Of a stretch of 64,000 nucleotides of DNA, positions 1 through 7,885 are shown piece by piece. The DNA is from Coriobacteriaceae bacterium (GTDB lineage Bacteria; Actinomycetota; Coriobacteriia; Coriobacteriales; Coriobacteriaceae): assembly GCA_015062655.1 (NCBI GenBank), contig SUUG01000008.1:62001-126000 (forward strand). Reading direction: 5' to 3'. Position numbers and translations under genes: made by a program. The notes beneath the pieces were generated by a model. It ran no database searches and was not told where the DNA came from. It saw only the letters and a list, made by a program, of their open reading frames with translations. Each line of letters starts with the position of its first letter. Position 1 is the first letter of the stretch.

Positions 1-414
1 GGCCCCGCCCCCGCCGGGTGGGTCGGGGCGGCCGTGGCGTTCTACCTGGACGAGCAGCCCGTCCCGCGCCCGAGGGCCGGTGGCGGCAGGCGGGCGGTCG
101 ACTTCGACGCGGACGCGCCGCTCATACTGGCGGCCTTCCGCCAAGCCTACGGCATCGACCTAGCCGACCCGGGGACGGCCATGCACTGGCACGTGTTCCT
201 CGCGCTCTTCCGCGCCCTCCCCGCCGACACCCTCATGGCGCAGGTCATGGGGTGGCGCACGTGGAGCGAGGCGGACGAGCGGCGCAGGCCCGAGACGGCG
301 GCGAGGGAGCGGCGGGACGCGTGGGCGCTCCCGTCCATGACGGATGACGAGATGGCCGAGGCGCTGGCCTATCAGGCCCACTGGCTCGGCGGGGACGCGG
401 ACACGGAGGTGTAG
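1..414 (+). CDS. Phage Gp15-family tail assembly protein, 5' end cut by window
   Basis: The reading frame is open from base 1, so the gene starts upstream. A GTG at 34 is only an internal candidate. The visible part matches the C-terminal half of phage Gp15 proteins: an acidic entry (VDFDADAPLILAAF), a Y-G-I-D-L motif, then a W-x-x-F-L-A-L-F-R-x-L segment and a charged tail. Gp15 genes normally sit directly before the tape measure gene, as here, and are thought to act as tail-assembly chaperones. The stop is three bases before the tape measure ATG, and its last codons contain that gene's GGAGG ribosome site. The family call is by eye. Confidence 0.7.
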   Translation, partial: GPAPAGWVGAAVAFYLDEQPVPRPRAGGGRRAVDFDADAPLILAAFRQAYGIDLADPGTAMHWHVFLALFRALPADTLMAQVMGWRTWSEADERRRPETAARERRDAWALPSMTDDEMAEALAYQAHWLGGDADTEV

Positions 415-417
415 CGG

Positions 418-2613
418 ATGGCCAAGGGCAAGGTGCTGATCGAGGTGCTCGCCGACGTCGGCAAGGCCAAGGGCGCGATCGACGGCCTGGCCGGCAAGGT
501 CAAGGGGATCGGCGAGGCGGTCGCGGCCGGCGCCGCGGCGGCCGGTGCCGCCGTGGTGGGCGTCGGCGCGGCGGCGCTCAGCGCGTACAAGGACTACGAG
601 CAGCTGGTGGGCGGCGTGGACACGCTCTTCGGGGCCGCGTCCGGCAGGCTGCAGCAGTACGCGGCCGACGCCTACAGGACGGCGGGCATGAGCGCCAACC
701 AGTACATGCAGCAGGCCACCAGCTTCTCGGCCTCGCTCATCTCCTCGGTCGGCGGGGACACGGCGCACGCGGCGGACCTCGCCAACGTGGCCATGACCTC
801 GATGGCGGACAACGTCAACAAGATGGGCAGCAGCATGACGGACGTGCAGAACGCCTACCAGGGCTTCGCCAAGCAGAACTACTCCATGCTGGACAACCTC
901 AAGCTCGGCTACGGCGGCACCCAGGAGGAGATGCGGCGCCTCATAGACGACGCCAACAAGCTCCGCGAGGCCAACGGGCAGGCAGGCGACCTCACCATCG
1001 ACAAGTTCGGCGACGTGGTGCAGGCCATCGACGAGGTGCAGAGGCACATGGGCATCGCCGGCGCCACGGCCGAGGAGGCCATGGGAACCATCGAGGGCAG
1101 CGTCAACATGGCGCAGGCTGCGTGGGGGAACTGGCTCGCGGGCCTCGGCAGGTCGGACGCCGACATGGGCGAGCTGACCGACCAGCTGCTGGAGGCCGTG
1201 GGGGCGGTGGCGGAGAACGTGGCGCCCCGCGTGGCGAAGATCGGGCAGGCGATCTTGGAGAACCTGCCCGGCGCGCTGTCCGGCATTGCGGATACGCTCG
1301 GCCCGATCATCTCCGAGGCGCTGGCGGGCGCGTGGAACGGGGCCGTCGCGTTCCTCGGGTCACTCGGCATCGAGCTCCCGGAGATGGACGCCGAGGACAT
1401 CACCGGCGCGATCGACGGCATCAAGGGCGCCTTGCAGGACTTCGCGGATGTCGCCGGTCCGATAGTGACGACGGTCATCAACGTGGCGGCGGATGCGGTC
1501 AAGGTGCTTGCCGACAATATCGACATCGTGGTTCCCGTGGTCGCGGGGCTCGCGGCGGCGTTCTTGGCGGTCGCGGCCGCCCAAGGCGTCATCCAGATCA
1601 TTACAGCGCTCGGAGTCGCCATCGGCTTCATCGCGTCCCCCATCGGCATCGTCGTGGTTGCCATCGCCGCCGTGGTGGCGGCCATCGTCGCGCTCATGAC
1701 CAACGCCGGCGGGTGCCGGGACTTCATCATGGCCGTCATATCGGCCGTCGGTGCGGCCATATCCGGCTTCGCCGCTGGCGTCGTGCAGTTCTTCACGGTC
1801 GATGTCCCAGGCGCGATCACGTCCCTGGGAGAGTGGTTCATGGGGCTCGGGGCGACCATCGGCGGGGCGCTCCTCGGTGCGATAACCGCTGTTGGCGGGT
1901 TCGTCACCGACATGGCGAGCAAGGCCCTTGAGGCCGGTTCGGGGTTCATCTCGAACATCGGTTCCGGCCTCGCCAACCTCGCGTCGTCGGTCGGCGGCAA
2001 GCTGTCCGAGGCGATCGGGCGCGTCGCGTCGTGGGCGACCGACATGGCGACCAAGGCGACCAACGCAGCGAGGGACTTCAAGGACAAGCTGCTCGACGGA
2101 TTCGCGAACGCCGGGAGCTGGCTGATCGACTCGGGCAAGGCGATCCTGGACGGCCTCGGGCAGGGCATCAGCGACGCCGTCAAGGGCGTTACGGACATCG
2201 CGTCCGGCGCGGTCGAGAAGATCAGGTCGTTCTTCCCGTTCTCGCCCGCGAAGCGCGGTCCGTTCAGCGGACGCGGTTACACGACGTTCTCGGGCCGCGC
2301 CCTCATGGGCGGGTTCGCCGAGGGCATCGACAGCGGCACCGGCACGGCGCTTGATGCGGTCGCGGAGGCCGTCGGCGCGGTGCAGGAGGCCTTCGATATC
2401 TCGATGTCAGGCCCGGAGCTGGCGTTCTCGGCGACCGGCCCCACGGGGCCGCGCGACACCGCATCGCCCATCGTGGACGCCATCAGGGCGCTCACGGAGC
2501 GCGTCGACGCGATGGAGTACAACCTCGGCCCCATCATCGCGCGGAACGCCCCGCGCTTCCCGAGCGACCGAGATATGCAGAGGATGGTGACGGGATATGT
2601 CGCTGGCTACTGA
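418..2613 (+). CDS. Phage tail length tape measure protein
   Basis: This 731-residue protein is the longest gene of the tail module and sits between Gp15 and the distal tail gene, the standard place for a tape measure. The N-terminal ~80 residues are Ala/Gly-rich and hydrophobic. Residues ~90-270 form a conserved helical block of the TP901/tape-measure type (YEQLVGGVDTLFG, then Q-A-T-S-F-S-A-S). Residues ~365-430 hold two or three strongly hydrophobic segments, as expected for a protein that enters the membrane during DNA ejection. The C-terminal part (FFPFSPAKRGPFSG) is the motif commonly seen near the end of these proteins. At roughly 1.5 angstrom per residue the tail would be about 110 nm. 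Confidence 0.9.
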   Translation: MAKGKVLIEVLADVGKAKGAIDGLAGKVKGIGEAVAAGAAAAGAAVVGVGAAALSAYKDYEQLVGGVDTLFGAASGRLQQYAADAYRTAGMSANQYMQQATSFSASLISSVGGDTAHAADLANVAMTSMADNVNKMGSSMTDVQNAYQGFAKQNYSMLDNLKLGYGGTQEEMRRLIDDANKLREANGQAGDLTIDKFGDVVQAIDEVQRHMGIAGATAEEAMGTIEGSVNMAQAAWGNWLAGLGRSDADMGELTDQLLEAVGAVAENVAPRVAKIGQAILENLPGALSGIADTLGPIISEALAGAWNGAVAFLGSLGIELPEMDAEDITGAIDGIKGALQDFADVAGPIVTTVINVAADAVKVLADNIDIVVPVVAGLAAAFLAVAAAQGVIQIITALGVAIGFIASPIGIVVVAIAAVVAAIVALMTNAGGCRDFIMAVISAVGAAISGFAAGVVQFFTVDVPGAITSLGEWFMGLGATIGGALLGAITAVGGFVTDMASKALEAGSGFISNIGSGLANLASSVGGKLSEAIGRVASWATDMATKATNAARDFKDKLLDGFANAGSWLIDSGKAILDGLGQGISDAVKGVTDIASGAVEKIRSFFPFSPAKRGPFSGRGYTTFSGRALMGGFAEGIDSGTGTALDAVAEAVGAVQEAFDISMSGPELAFSATGPTGPRDTASPIVDAIRALTERVDAMEYNLGPIIARNAPRFPSDRDMQRMVTGYVAGY

Positions 2614-3451
2614 TCTGGTATACACGACGTCGCGCGGCGTGCGCCTCAACCTCGGCAGGGGCGAGGCGCGCCGCCACGGCGAGGACACCATGCGCTCGCA
2701 CGACTGGGCGCACAAGATGGGCCGACGGGGCGTCTCCGGCGTCTCGGCGGACGCCCAGACCCGCAAGGTGAGGATCGTGGCGTCGTCCGCGGCCGAGATG
2801 GACCGCATCCGCCGCCTGATGGACGCCGACACGGCGCGGCAGGCGCCGGGGACGTTCACCGTCGGGGACTGGCGGCAGCGCGGGCTGCTGCTGTCCTCCT
2901 CGCCCGACTCCACGCGCGGGGTCTACGCGGCCACGTTGGAGTTCGTGCTGCTCGACGGCTACTGGCGGCGGGCCGTCTCCGTGGACTTCATGGGCTCGGC
3001 GGCGGACGGCGGGAGGACGGGGCTCGACCTGCCGACCGATATGCCGTTCGATCTGGGCATCCGGGCCAACACGGGCGAGTTCACGGCGGGCATCGACATG
3101 GACGCGGACATCAAGCTGCTCATATTCGGGCCGTGCATCAACCCGTCCGTGACCGTCGGGGGCAACCGCTACGCGCTGGACGCGAGCGTGCCGAGCGGGG
3201 CGCGGGTGGAGGTGGACGGCGCGTCGTGGCCGCGCACCATCGAGCTCGTGGGCATCGACGGCCAGAGGACGGGGATGTTCGGGGCGGGCCACCGCGCTTC
3301 GGGCGTGGGCAGCGGCGAGTACATCTTCGAGCCGCTCCACCCGACCGAGACGGGCGTGCAGCCGGTGGAGTGGGACGGGTCGTTCTCGTGGCAGCTCATC
3401 TACTACGAGCGGGACACGGAGCCGGAGTGGGGAGGCGAGCTGTGGAGCTGA
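2597..3451 (+). CDS. Distal tail (Dit-like) protein
   Basis: This 284-residue protein starts inside the tape measure gene (17-base overlap), consistent with translational coupling. The N-terminal half has the Dit-type layout: a short strand-rich ring domain with DAQTRKVRIV and a later TLEFVLLDGYWRR stretch. The C-terminal half is beta-rich. Dit forms the ring joining the tail tube to the adhesion device. The position between tape measure and the Gp37-like tail gene supports the call. No catalytic residues are expected. Confidence 0.75.
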   Translation: MSLATDLVYTTSRGVRLNLGRGEARRHGEDTMRSHDWAHKMGRRGVSGVSADAQTRKVRIVASSAAEMDRIRRLMDADTARQAPGTFTVGDWRQRGLLLSSSPDSTRGVYAATLEFVLLDGYWRRAVSVDFMGSAADGGRTGLDLPTDMPFDLGIRANTGEFTAGIDMDADIKLLIFGPCINPSVTVGGNRYALDASVPSGARVEVDGASWPRTIELVGIDGQRTGMFGAGHRASGVGSGEYIFEPLHPTETGVQPVEWDGSFSWQLIYYERDTEPEWGGELWS

Positions 3452-4407
3452 TCGTCACCGACGAGGCGCGCCGTGACGTGGCCGAGATCGGGGACTTCGA
3501 CCTCGACCTCGCGTTCGGCGACACGCAGAACGATTTCGTCCTCACGACCCGTGAGGGGCCGCGCCTGACCGCCGGGTGCCTCGTCTACGTCGACGGCACC
3601 GAGTACGGCGGCGTGATCGACGACATCACGTCCGACGGCGAGCGGGTCAGCTACTCGGGCAGGACGTGGCACGGCATCCTCGCGGGCAAGGTGCTGTCAC
3701 CCCTGCCCGGTCAGGACTACCTCGCCATCGCCGGTGACGCGGCCTCCGCCATCGGCACGCTCATCGGGATGATGGGGTTGGGCGACCTGTTCCGCGCGAC
3801 CGGCGGCGGGCGGCGCTTGAGCGGCACCTACCAGTTCGACCGCTACACGGACGGATACCGGGGCATGTGCAGGATGCTCCGGGAGTCCGGGATGCGCCTC
3901 GGCATGGTCTACGAGGACGGCGGCGTGAGCCTGTCACCGGAGCCCATAGCAGTTTACGGTGACGATGTGGACAGCGACCGGGCGACCTTCCGCAGCAAAC
4001 GGCGCTACCGCAACGTCAACCACCTGGTGTGCCTCGGCAAGGGCGAGCTGCGCGACCGCGCCGTGGTGCACCTGTACGCGGACGGGCGGGGCATCGTGTC
4101 GCAGGCGCAGACGTTCCGGGGCGTCGAGGAGCGGGCCGAGACCTACGAGATGACCACCTCCGAGGCCCCGGAGCTGCTGGCAAAGGGCACCGAGCGCCTG
4201 CGCGAGCTGCAATTGCAGGGCGAGATCGACGTCACCGCCGAGGAGGGCGGGAGCTACGCCGTGGGGGACTACATCACGGGGCGCGACAACGGCACCGGCG
4301 AGCTCGTGACCAGCGAGGTGACAAAGAAGGTGCTGCGCGTCGAGGGAGGCATGGCCGCGGTCGAGTACGAGTGCGGGATGGGCAGGCCGTCAGGGCAGGT
4401 GGCGTGA
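3442..4407 (+). CDS. Siphovirus Gp37-like tail/baseplate hub protein
   Basis: The GTG at 3442 is chosen because GGAGG lies six bases upstream and the start overlaps the Dit stop by ten bases. Longer open frames upstream are shadows of Dit. The 321-residue product opens LIVTDEARRDVAEIGDFDLD, the signature of the ReqiPepy6 Gp37-like family, which is used at the tail tip in place of Tal. The middle (GTYQFDRYTDGYRGMCRML) and the C-terminal EEGGSYAVGDYITG block fit that family. It probably forms the hub to which the receptor-binding protein at 4454 attaches. No peptidase motif is seen. Confidence 0.75.
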   Translation: MELIVTDEARRDVAEIGDFDLDLAFGDTQNDFVLTTREGPRLTAGCLVYVDGTEYGGVIDDITSDGERVSYSGRTWHGILAGKVLSPLPGQDYLAIAGDAASAIGTLIGMMGLGDLFRATGGGRRLSGTYQFDRYTDGYRGMCRMLRESGMRLGMVYEDGGVSLSPEPIAVYGDDVDSDRATFRSKRRYRNVNHLVCLGKGELRDRAVVHLYADGRGIVSQAQTFRGVEERAETYEMTTSEAPELLAKGTERLRELQLQGEIDVTAEEGGSYAVGDYITGRDNGTGELVTSEVTKKVLRVEGGMAAVEYECGMGRPSGQVA

Positions 4408-4453
4408 CGCTCCACCGAGACTCGGTGCGAAGGCGACAGAGGAGGTAGACAGC

Positions 4454-5296
4454 ATGATCAACTGCGTCACGGGGCGCGCCGGCGAGGATCACATCACGGG
4501 CGACGATTGGGGGCACCTCAACGCCGGCATCGTCGGGTCGGGGGCGTATGTGCTCAAGACCGGCAACCAGCTCAAGGCCACGGTGGCATCGGCCAACAGC
4601 ATCACCATCAGCGACGGGGACGCCGTGCTCAACGGGCGGCACATCCGCGTCTCGTCCCCGGAGTCGGTGACGATCCAATCGGGCACGGTCGGGCAGAGGC
4701 GAAACGACATCATCGTGCTGCGGTACGCCCGCACGGGCTCCGGGGCGGCGATGCGCGAGGGCGCCTCGCTCGTGGCCGTCAAGGGCACGTCAACGACCGG
4801 CGCGCCGCGAGACCCGGCGACCGGCACCGGCAACGTGCTCAACGGGTCGGCCACGGCGGACATGCCCCTGTACCGCATCCCCATCGACGGGGTGACCGTC
4901 GGGACGCCCGTGCCGCTGTTCGACCGGGTGGTCACGGCGGCGGAGGTGCGGGATTACATGTCCCGTGGCGGCGCGTGGTCTGACCTTTGGCGCGAGGGCG
5001 ATGCACATGTGTCCATACGCCGTTGCGGCCCCATGACCGAGGCCGTGTGGGCGTTCCCCCAGGAAACCCCATCCGTCTGGTCGCCCAGCGCCCGCGTGCC
5101 GGAGGGGCTGAGGCCGTCGCGGCAGGTGTACGGGTCGGCGACGGCCACCGACGCCAACGGCAACCCGCGCGCCCTCATCTCACAGTACTGGTTCGGCGGC
5201 GACGGGCGCATGTCCTTCGCGGTCGTCGGCGGCACCGCGGGGACATGGCACCGTGGCCACGCGGCATGGCCCTACGCGCCGAGCGCGACCATGTAG
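4454..5296 (+). CDS. Tail receptor-binding/baseplate protein with exchangeable C-terminus
   Basis: A strong GGAGG lies eight bases before the ATG. Residues 1-~165 (constant part) are baseplate-like: an N-terminal anchor, a beta-strand unit with SVTIQSGTVGQRRNDIIVLR, and a P-L-Y-R-I-P-I linker, as in upper baseplate and minor tail proteins. Residues ~170-280 form a separate beta-rich module likely to bind the receptor. The switch falls at D-Y-M-S (4952-4963). The same M-S codons in the same phase appear on the minus strand at 5560-5565, leading into a different C-terminal module. The plus stop (5294-5296) and minus stop (5272-5274) overlap tail to tail. Receptor binding is inferred from position and architecture. 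Confidence 0.7.
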   Translation: MINCVTGRAGEDHITGDDWGHLNAGIVGSGAYVLKTGNQLKATVASANSITISDGDAVLNGRHIRVSSPESVTIQSGTVGQRRNDIIVLRYARTGSGAAMREGASLVAVKGTSTTGAPRDPATGTGNVLNGSATADMPLYRIPIDGVTVGTPVPLFDRVVTAAEVRDYMSRGGAWSDLWREGDAHVSIRRCGPMTEAVWAFPQETPSVWSPSARVPEGLRPSRQVYGSATATDANGNPRALISQYWFGGDGRMSFAVVGGTAGTWHRGHAAWPYAPSATM

Positions 5297-5573
5297 CAGA
5301 GCCGCACCCACTGCCCGGCCTGAACGGTCTTGTCGGTGAGGACCTGTATCGACCTGCGGTCATCATGGTTGTAGAGGACGCCGGTGACGTTCACCGGGCG
5401 ATCATTCCACGAGCCGCTCATGACGGAGACGCAGTCGCGGCCGTTGTCGAACGGCCTGCCGAACTCCCGTTCGAACTCGTCGCCCGTGAAGAGGGTGATC
5501 ACGTTGGCGGTGTATATGAGCGGGAAGGACTTGGACCCCGTGCGGATGCGCGGGGCGTGGGACATGTGACCCC
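4950..5573. repeat. Candidate invertible segment flanked by 15-bp inverted repeats
   Basis: The plus strand at 4950-4964 reads gggattacatgtccc. The minus strand at 5573-5559 reads ggggtcacatgtccc. They are identical at 13 of 15 positions and in opposite orientation, about 600 bp apart. Each sits at the same codon phase, at the point where a plus ORF and a minus ORF enter their C-terminal modules. Recombination between them would swap one C-terminus for the other in frame. The site is itself an imperfect palindrome. No recombinase gene is visible in the window; it could lie in the unseen part of the prophage. Confidence 0.55.
5272..5565 (-). CDS. Silent alternative C-terminal module of the tail receptor-binding protein
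   Basis: This frame lies head-on against the receptor-binding gene, inside an otherwise all-plus phage operon. It encodes 97 residues with a protein-like composition (SFPLIYTANVITLF, then FDNGRDCVSVMSGSWN and VLYNHDD) and ends Y-M-V-A-L-G-A. Its codons stay open upstream to 5641 without a credible ribosome site, so it looks like a headless 3' end rather than a free gene. The M-S codons at its start are in the same phase as D-Y-M-S in the plus gene. After inversion the fusion would be about 265 residues. It could also be a remnant of an older fibre gene. Confidence 0.55.
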   Translation of the reverse strand: MSHAPRIRTGSKSFPLIYTANVITLFTGDEFEREFGRPFDNGRDCVSVMSGSWNDRPVNVTGVLYNHDDRRSIQVLTDKTVQAGQWVRLCYMVALGA

Positions 5574-5631
5574 ATGGGCGCGTGTGACGCCCACCAGAAC
5601 ATGGCCGGGAACCGAGAGGGGGTTTCCGGCC

Positions 5632-6045
5632 ATGTTCATATCAGGGCGCATCGAGGACGGGCAGCTCGTGATCACCGACGCCGAGGACGGCGTGCCCATC
5701 GTGCTCGCGGGCGAGCCCGAGCCCGTCGAGGGCTACGAGGCCGTGACGCGATGGGTCGAGGAGGACGGGGCCATACGCCAGACGTGGGCGCTCCATCCGA
5801 CCGCCGAGGCGGTGGCGAGGGCGTCCATAGAGGCGCAGAGGCTCACCGCGGCCATGTTCAACGACCGCGAGGCGCTGGCCGTCGCGGCCCTTTTCCCGGC
5901 GTGGGAGCCGGGCGGCTCCTACGCGGACGGCGAGCGCGTCAACTACGGCGGGCGCCTGTACCGCGCCACCGGGGCGCAGGGCGCGGACGCCACCACGGCG
6001 CCTGACGCAGAGGGCGCCCCATTCGTCGAGATCGAGGGGAGGTGA
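5632..6045 (+). CDS. Phage tail-associated protein with ChiC/CBM5-like C-terminus
   Basis: The ATG at 5632 follows a purine-rich site (gagaggggg) by about eight bases and restarts the plus-strand operon after the invertible segment. The 137-residue product starts MFISGRIEDGQLVIT. Its C-terminal ~40 residues (WEPGGSYADGERVNYGGRLY, then ending P-F-V-E-I) have the W-x-x-G-x-x-Y-x-x-G-x-x-V pattern of small carbohydrate-binding or phage tail accessory domains. It probably decorates the tail tip. No enzymatic motif is seen. Confidence 0.65.
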   Translation: MFISGRIEDGQLVITDAEDGVPIVLAGEPEPVEGYEAVTRWVEEDGAIRQTWALHPTAEAVARASIEAQRLTAAMFNDREALAVAALFPAWEPGGSYADGERVNYGGRLYRATGAQGADATTAPDAEGAPFVEIEGR

Positions 6046-6051
6046 TGCGGA

Positions 6052-6405
6052 TTGCAGGGCGATTGGGAGCCTATCGCCGTCGGGACGCTGCTCGTCGGCC
6101 TCCTCGGCCTCGTCTACAAGGTCTACGTCGACTCGAGGGCGCGGGCCGTCGCGGCGAAGGCCGAGCAGGCCGAGGCGCGCGCCGCGCAGAAGGTCACGGA
6201 CGCGAAGCTCGACGGCATCCGCGACGACGTGCGCGAGATGCGTGACACGGTGCGCGATGTCGCCGACAGGCAGGCGGTTGACCGGGGGGAGATCGCCGAT
6301 GTCCGGGCGGAGTTGTCCGCCCAGAAGGCGGAGATGGTCGCCCACGACCGGCGGATTTCCGAGCTGGAGCACCGGGGGCACAGCCTGGTAGGCGGGACGG
6401 ACTGA
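6052..6405 (+). CDS. Membrane-anchored coiled-coil protein of the lysis module
   Basis: This 117-residue protein starts at TTG 6052, with GGAGGTG about seven bases upstream overlapping the previous stop. Residues ~5-24 are one hydrophobic segment (GTLLVGLLGLVYKVYV). The rest is a charged heptad-rich coiled coil (DVREMRDTVRDVADRQ, and RAELSAQKAEMV). The layout recalls XhlA-type haemolysin/holin helpers but with the membrane segment at the N-terminus. The location just before the holin supports a role in lysis or its timing. The exact family is not certain. Confidence 0.6.
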   Translation: MQGDWEPIAVGTLLVGLLGLVYKVYVDSRARAVAAKAEQAEARAAQKVTDAKLDGIRDDVREMRDTVRDVADRQAVDRGEIADVRAELSAQKAEMVAHDRRISELEHRGHSLVGGTD

Positions 6406-6439
6406 AATCAAAGCTAGAAAAACGACGAAAGGAATAGAT

Positions 6440-6673
6440 ATGGACGCAACTATCGGGGATTGGGCGCGCGCGGCCCTCATCCGCGCAATCAAGACGGCGG
6501 CGCAGACGGCGGTGTCCCTGATCGGCACCGGGGCCGTCGGCTTCACCGATCTGGACTGGGTTCAGATCGCGAGCATCTCCGGCGTCACCGCCGTGGCGAG
6601 CCTGCTCACCTCCGTGGCCGGTGTGCCGGAGGTCGCGGGCGGGGCGAGCGTCGGCAAGCTGGGGGGCGAGTGA
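6440..6673 (+). CDS. Holin, phage r1t-type
   Basis: The 77-residue product has two hydrophobic segments: residues ~12-32 (AIKTAAQTAVSLIGTGAVGF) and ~42-63 (IASISGVTAVASLLTSVAGV). They are separated by D-L-D-W, and a short Gly-rich tail follows. The R-A-x-K-T-x-A-Q-T-A pattern and the V-A-S-L-L-T-S-x-A-G-x-P-E ending are typical of r1t-family holins, which open the membrane for the endolysin. GAAAGGA lies before the ATG. It sits two genes before the endolysin, as expected. Confidence 0.85.
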   Translation: MDATIGDWARAALIRAIKTAAQTAVSLIGTGAVGFTDLDWVQIASISGVTAVASLLTSVAGVPEVAGGASVGKLGGE

Positions 6674-6674
6674 C

Positions 6675-6791
6675 GTGGCGGAGGACAAGGAGCTGCAGCG
6701 GGAGCTGGAGGAGGCCCTCCAGCAGGACAAGGGTCAGGCGAACCATGACCCGGACGTGGCGCCCATGCAGGTGATCAGCTATGGCAAGTGA
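6675..6791 (+). CDS. Small ORF between holin and endolysin
   Basis: The GTG at 6675 follows the holin stop by one base. A G-rich run at 6661-6666 could serve as a weak ribosome site. The 38-residue product is almost fully hydrophilic (E/Q/D/K-rich), with no membrane segment, and overlaps the endolysin start by eleven bases. It contains the endolysin's AGGTG site, so it may only be a coupling leader. The function is unknown and it may not be a gene. Confidence 0.35.
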   Translation: MAEDKELQRELEEALQQDKGQANHDPDVAPMQVISYGK

Positions 6792-7668
6792 GTACGACCT
6801 CCTCTCTCGCGCGGCGGGGGAGATAGGATACTCCCGCTGGACGGACCCCAACACCGGCACCAAGTACGGCAACTGGTACGCGGAGCTGACCGGCGTCCCG
6901 GCCTTCGGGGCCAACGGGGTGCCGTACTGCGCGATGTTCGTCTCGTACATCCTCGCCCAGGTCGGCGTGGTCGCGGCGGGCTACCCGACCGCGAGCGTCT
7001 CGGCGGGCATCCGCGGGGCGCGGGCCGCCGGCGCGCTGCTGTCGAACAAGCGGGACGCCCGCCCCGGCGACCTGGTCAACTTCGACTGGGACGCGGCAAA
7101 CGGCAACGGGGCCGACCACGTGGGCATCGTGGAGCGCAACTGCGGGGGGTACCTGCAGACCATCGAGGGCAACACCTCCTCCGGCTCGTCCGGCTCGCAG
7201 GGCAACGGGGGCGGGGTGTACCGCCGCACGCGCAGCTGGTCGGTGGTGCACAGCGTGATCCGCCCCCAGTACGGCGCGGCCACGCGGGCCAAGCCCGTCG
7301 AGGGCGGCAAGCTGGCCGTGGACGGGTGGTTCGGCCCCAACACCATCCTGCGCGGGCAGATCGTGTCCGGCGCGCCGTACCGCGACGGCCTCGTGAGCCG
7401 CCAGAACCGCTTCCACCGCGCGTCGCTCAAGGCGTGCACGGGGGGCTGGCAGTGGGTCGACGGCGGGGAGCTGCCCGGCAGCCAGTACATCGCCCGCCTG
7501 CAGTCGATGGTCGGCGCTCACCCGGACGGGTTCATGGGGCCTGGGACCGCTGACGCGATGATCCGCTATTTCGCCGGGGCGAGCGGGGCCACGGTCACCG
7601 ACCACCGGCTGGACGGGCCGAGCATCACGGTCAAGGCGTACCAGTCGTGGCTCAACGGCCAGCGGTAG
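6781..7668 (+). CDS. Endolysin: N-terminal CHAP amidase/endopeptidase plus C-terminal binding region
   Basis: This 295-residue protein has no signal peptide, consistent with holin-dependent release. Residues 1-~155 form a CHAP/NlpC-like domain. The catalytic Cys lies in G-V-P-Y-C-A-M-F-V-S-Y, and the His lies in G-A-D-H-V-G-I-V-E with the downstream I-E-G-N-T-S motif. After ~165 the C-terminal part carries KLAVDGWFGPNTI and later D-G-F-M-G-P-G-T-A-D-A-M, two copies of the 'D-G-x-x-G-P-x-T' peptidoglycan-binding pattern. These are likely wall-binding modules. The ribosome site AGGTG is seven bases before the ATG. It is the last gene of the prophage. Confidence 0.88.
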   Translation: MASEYDLLSRAAGEIGYSRWTDPNTGTKYGNWYAELTGVPAFGANGVPYCAMFVSYILAQVGVVAAGYPTASVSAGIRGARAAGALLSNKRDARPGDLVNFDWDAANGNGADHVGIVERNCGGYLQTIEGNTSSGSSGSQGNGGGVYRRTRSWSVVHSVIRPQYGAATRAKPVEGGKLAVDGWFGPNTILRGQIVSGAPYRDGLVSRQNRFHRASLKACTGGWQWVDGGELPGSQYIARLQSMVGAHPDGFMGPGTADAMIRYFAGASGATVTDHRLDGPSITVKAYQSWLNGQR

Positions 7669-7714
7669 GGCCGCCGTGATCCGTCGTGATAGACGGGTCG
7701 GATCGGGTCGGTCA

Positions 7715-7739
7715 AGGTGAGCCATGACCGCGCTCACCT
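7715..7739 (+). terminator. Hairpin after the endolysin gene
   Basis: The arms aggtgagc (7715-7722) and gctcacct (7732-7739) are perfectly complementary with a nine-base loop. There is no U-tract, so it is a weak candidate for the prophage operon end. Confidence 0.3.
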
Positions 7740-7773
7740 GCATGTTCGCCGGTGGGCGCGGCGGTGTGCCGAA

Positions 7774-7817
7774 CTTTTAATCCCAAGGCCCAGGGTTCGA
7801 TCCCCTGACGGCCCACC
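7774..7817 (+). other. attR: 3' half of tRNA-Lys(UUU)
   Basis: The stretch starts with a lysine anticodon loop (cttttaa), then the 3' anticodon strand and variable region. A five-pair T-arm follows (caggg / ccctg around ttcgatc), then the acceptor strand acggccc, a discriminator A and CC. Bases before 7774 do not pair with any of these arms, and no D-arm or 5' acceptor strand is present. It therefore cannot fold as a tRNA. This is what remains at the far end when a prophage inserts in a tRNA anticodon loop and restores the gene at its other end. Confidence 0.85.
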
Positions 7818-7830
7818 CGCAGCACAGCAA

Positions 7831-7861
7831 AGAGGGCGCCCCGGCAATCGGGGCGCCCTCT
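7831..7861. terminator. Strong hairpin terminator
   Basis: The arms are thirteen bases and perfect (7831-7843 and 7849-7861, core gagggcgccccg) with the loop gcaat. It was presumably the terminator of the original tRNA-Lys, and it also faces the 3' end of the minus-strand aminopeptidase gene. There are short A/T-rich flanks on both sides, so it may work in both directions. Confidence 0.7.
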
Positions 7862-7885
7862 CTTCATCACTCACCTCGGAGCGCC

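Larger units (their letters stand above)
1..7817 (+). mobile_element. Right end of a siphovirus-type prophage (left end outside window)
   Basis: Tail, lysis and endolysin genes run in the canonical siphovirus order on the plus strand, tightly packed with overlapping starts and stops. They end just before a tRNA-Lys 3' fragment at 7774-7817, read here as attR. Head genes, repressor and integrase are not in the window and should lie to the left. Beyond 7817 the genes are chromosomal in type and orientation. The left boundary cannot be seen. Confidence 0.9.

Noticed and set aside
160..2198. Long minus-strand frames opposite Gp15 and the tape measure gene
   Set aside because: Third-position GC shadows of well-supported phage genes.
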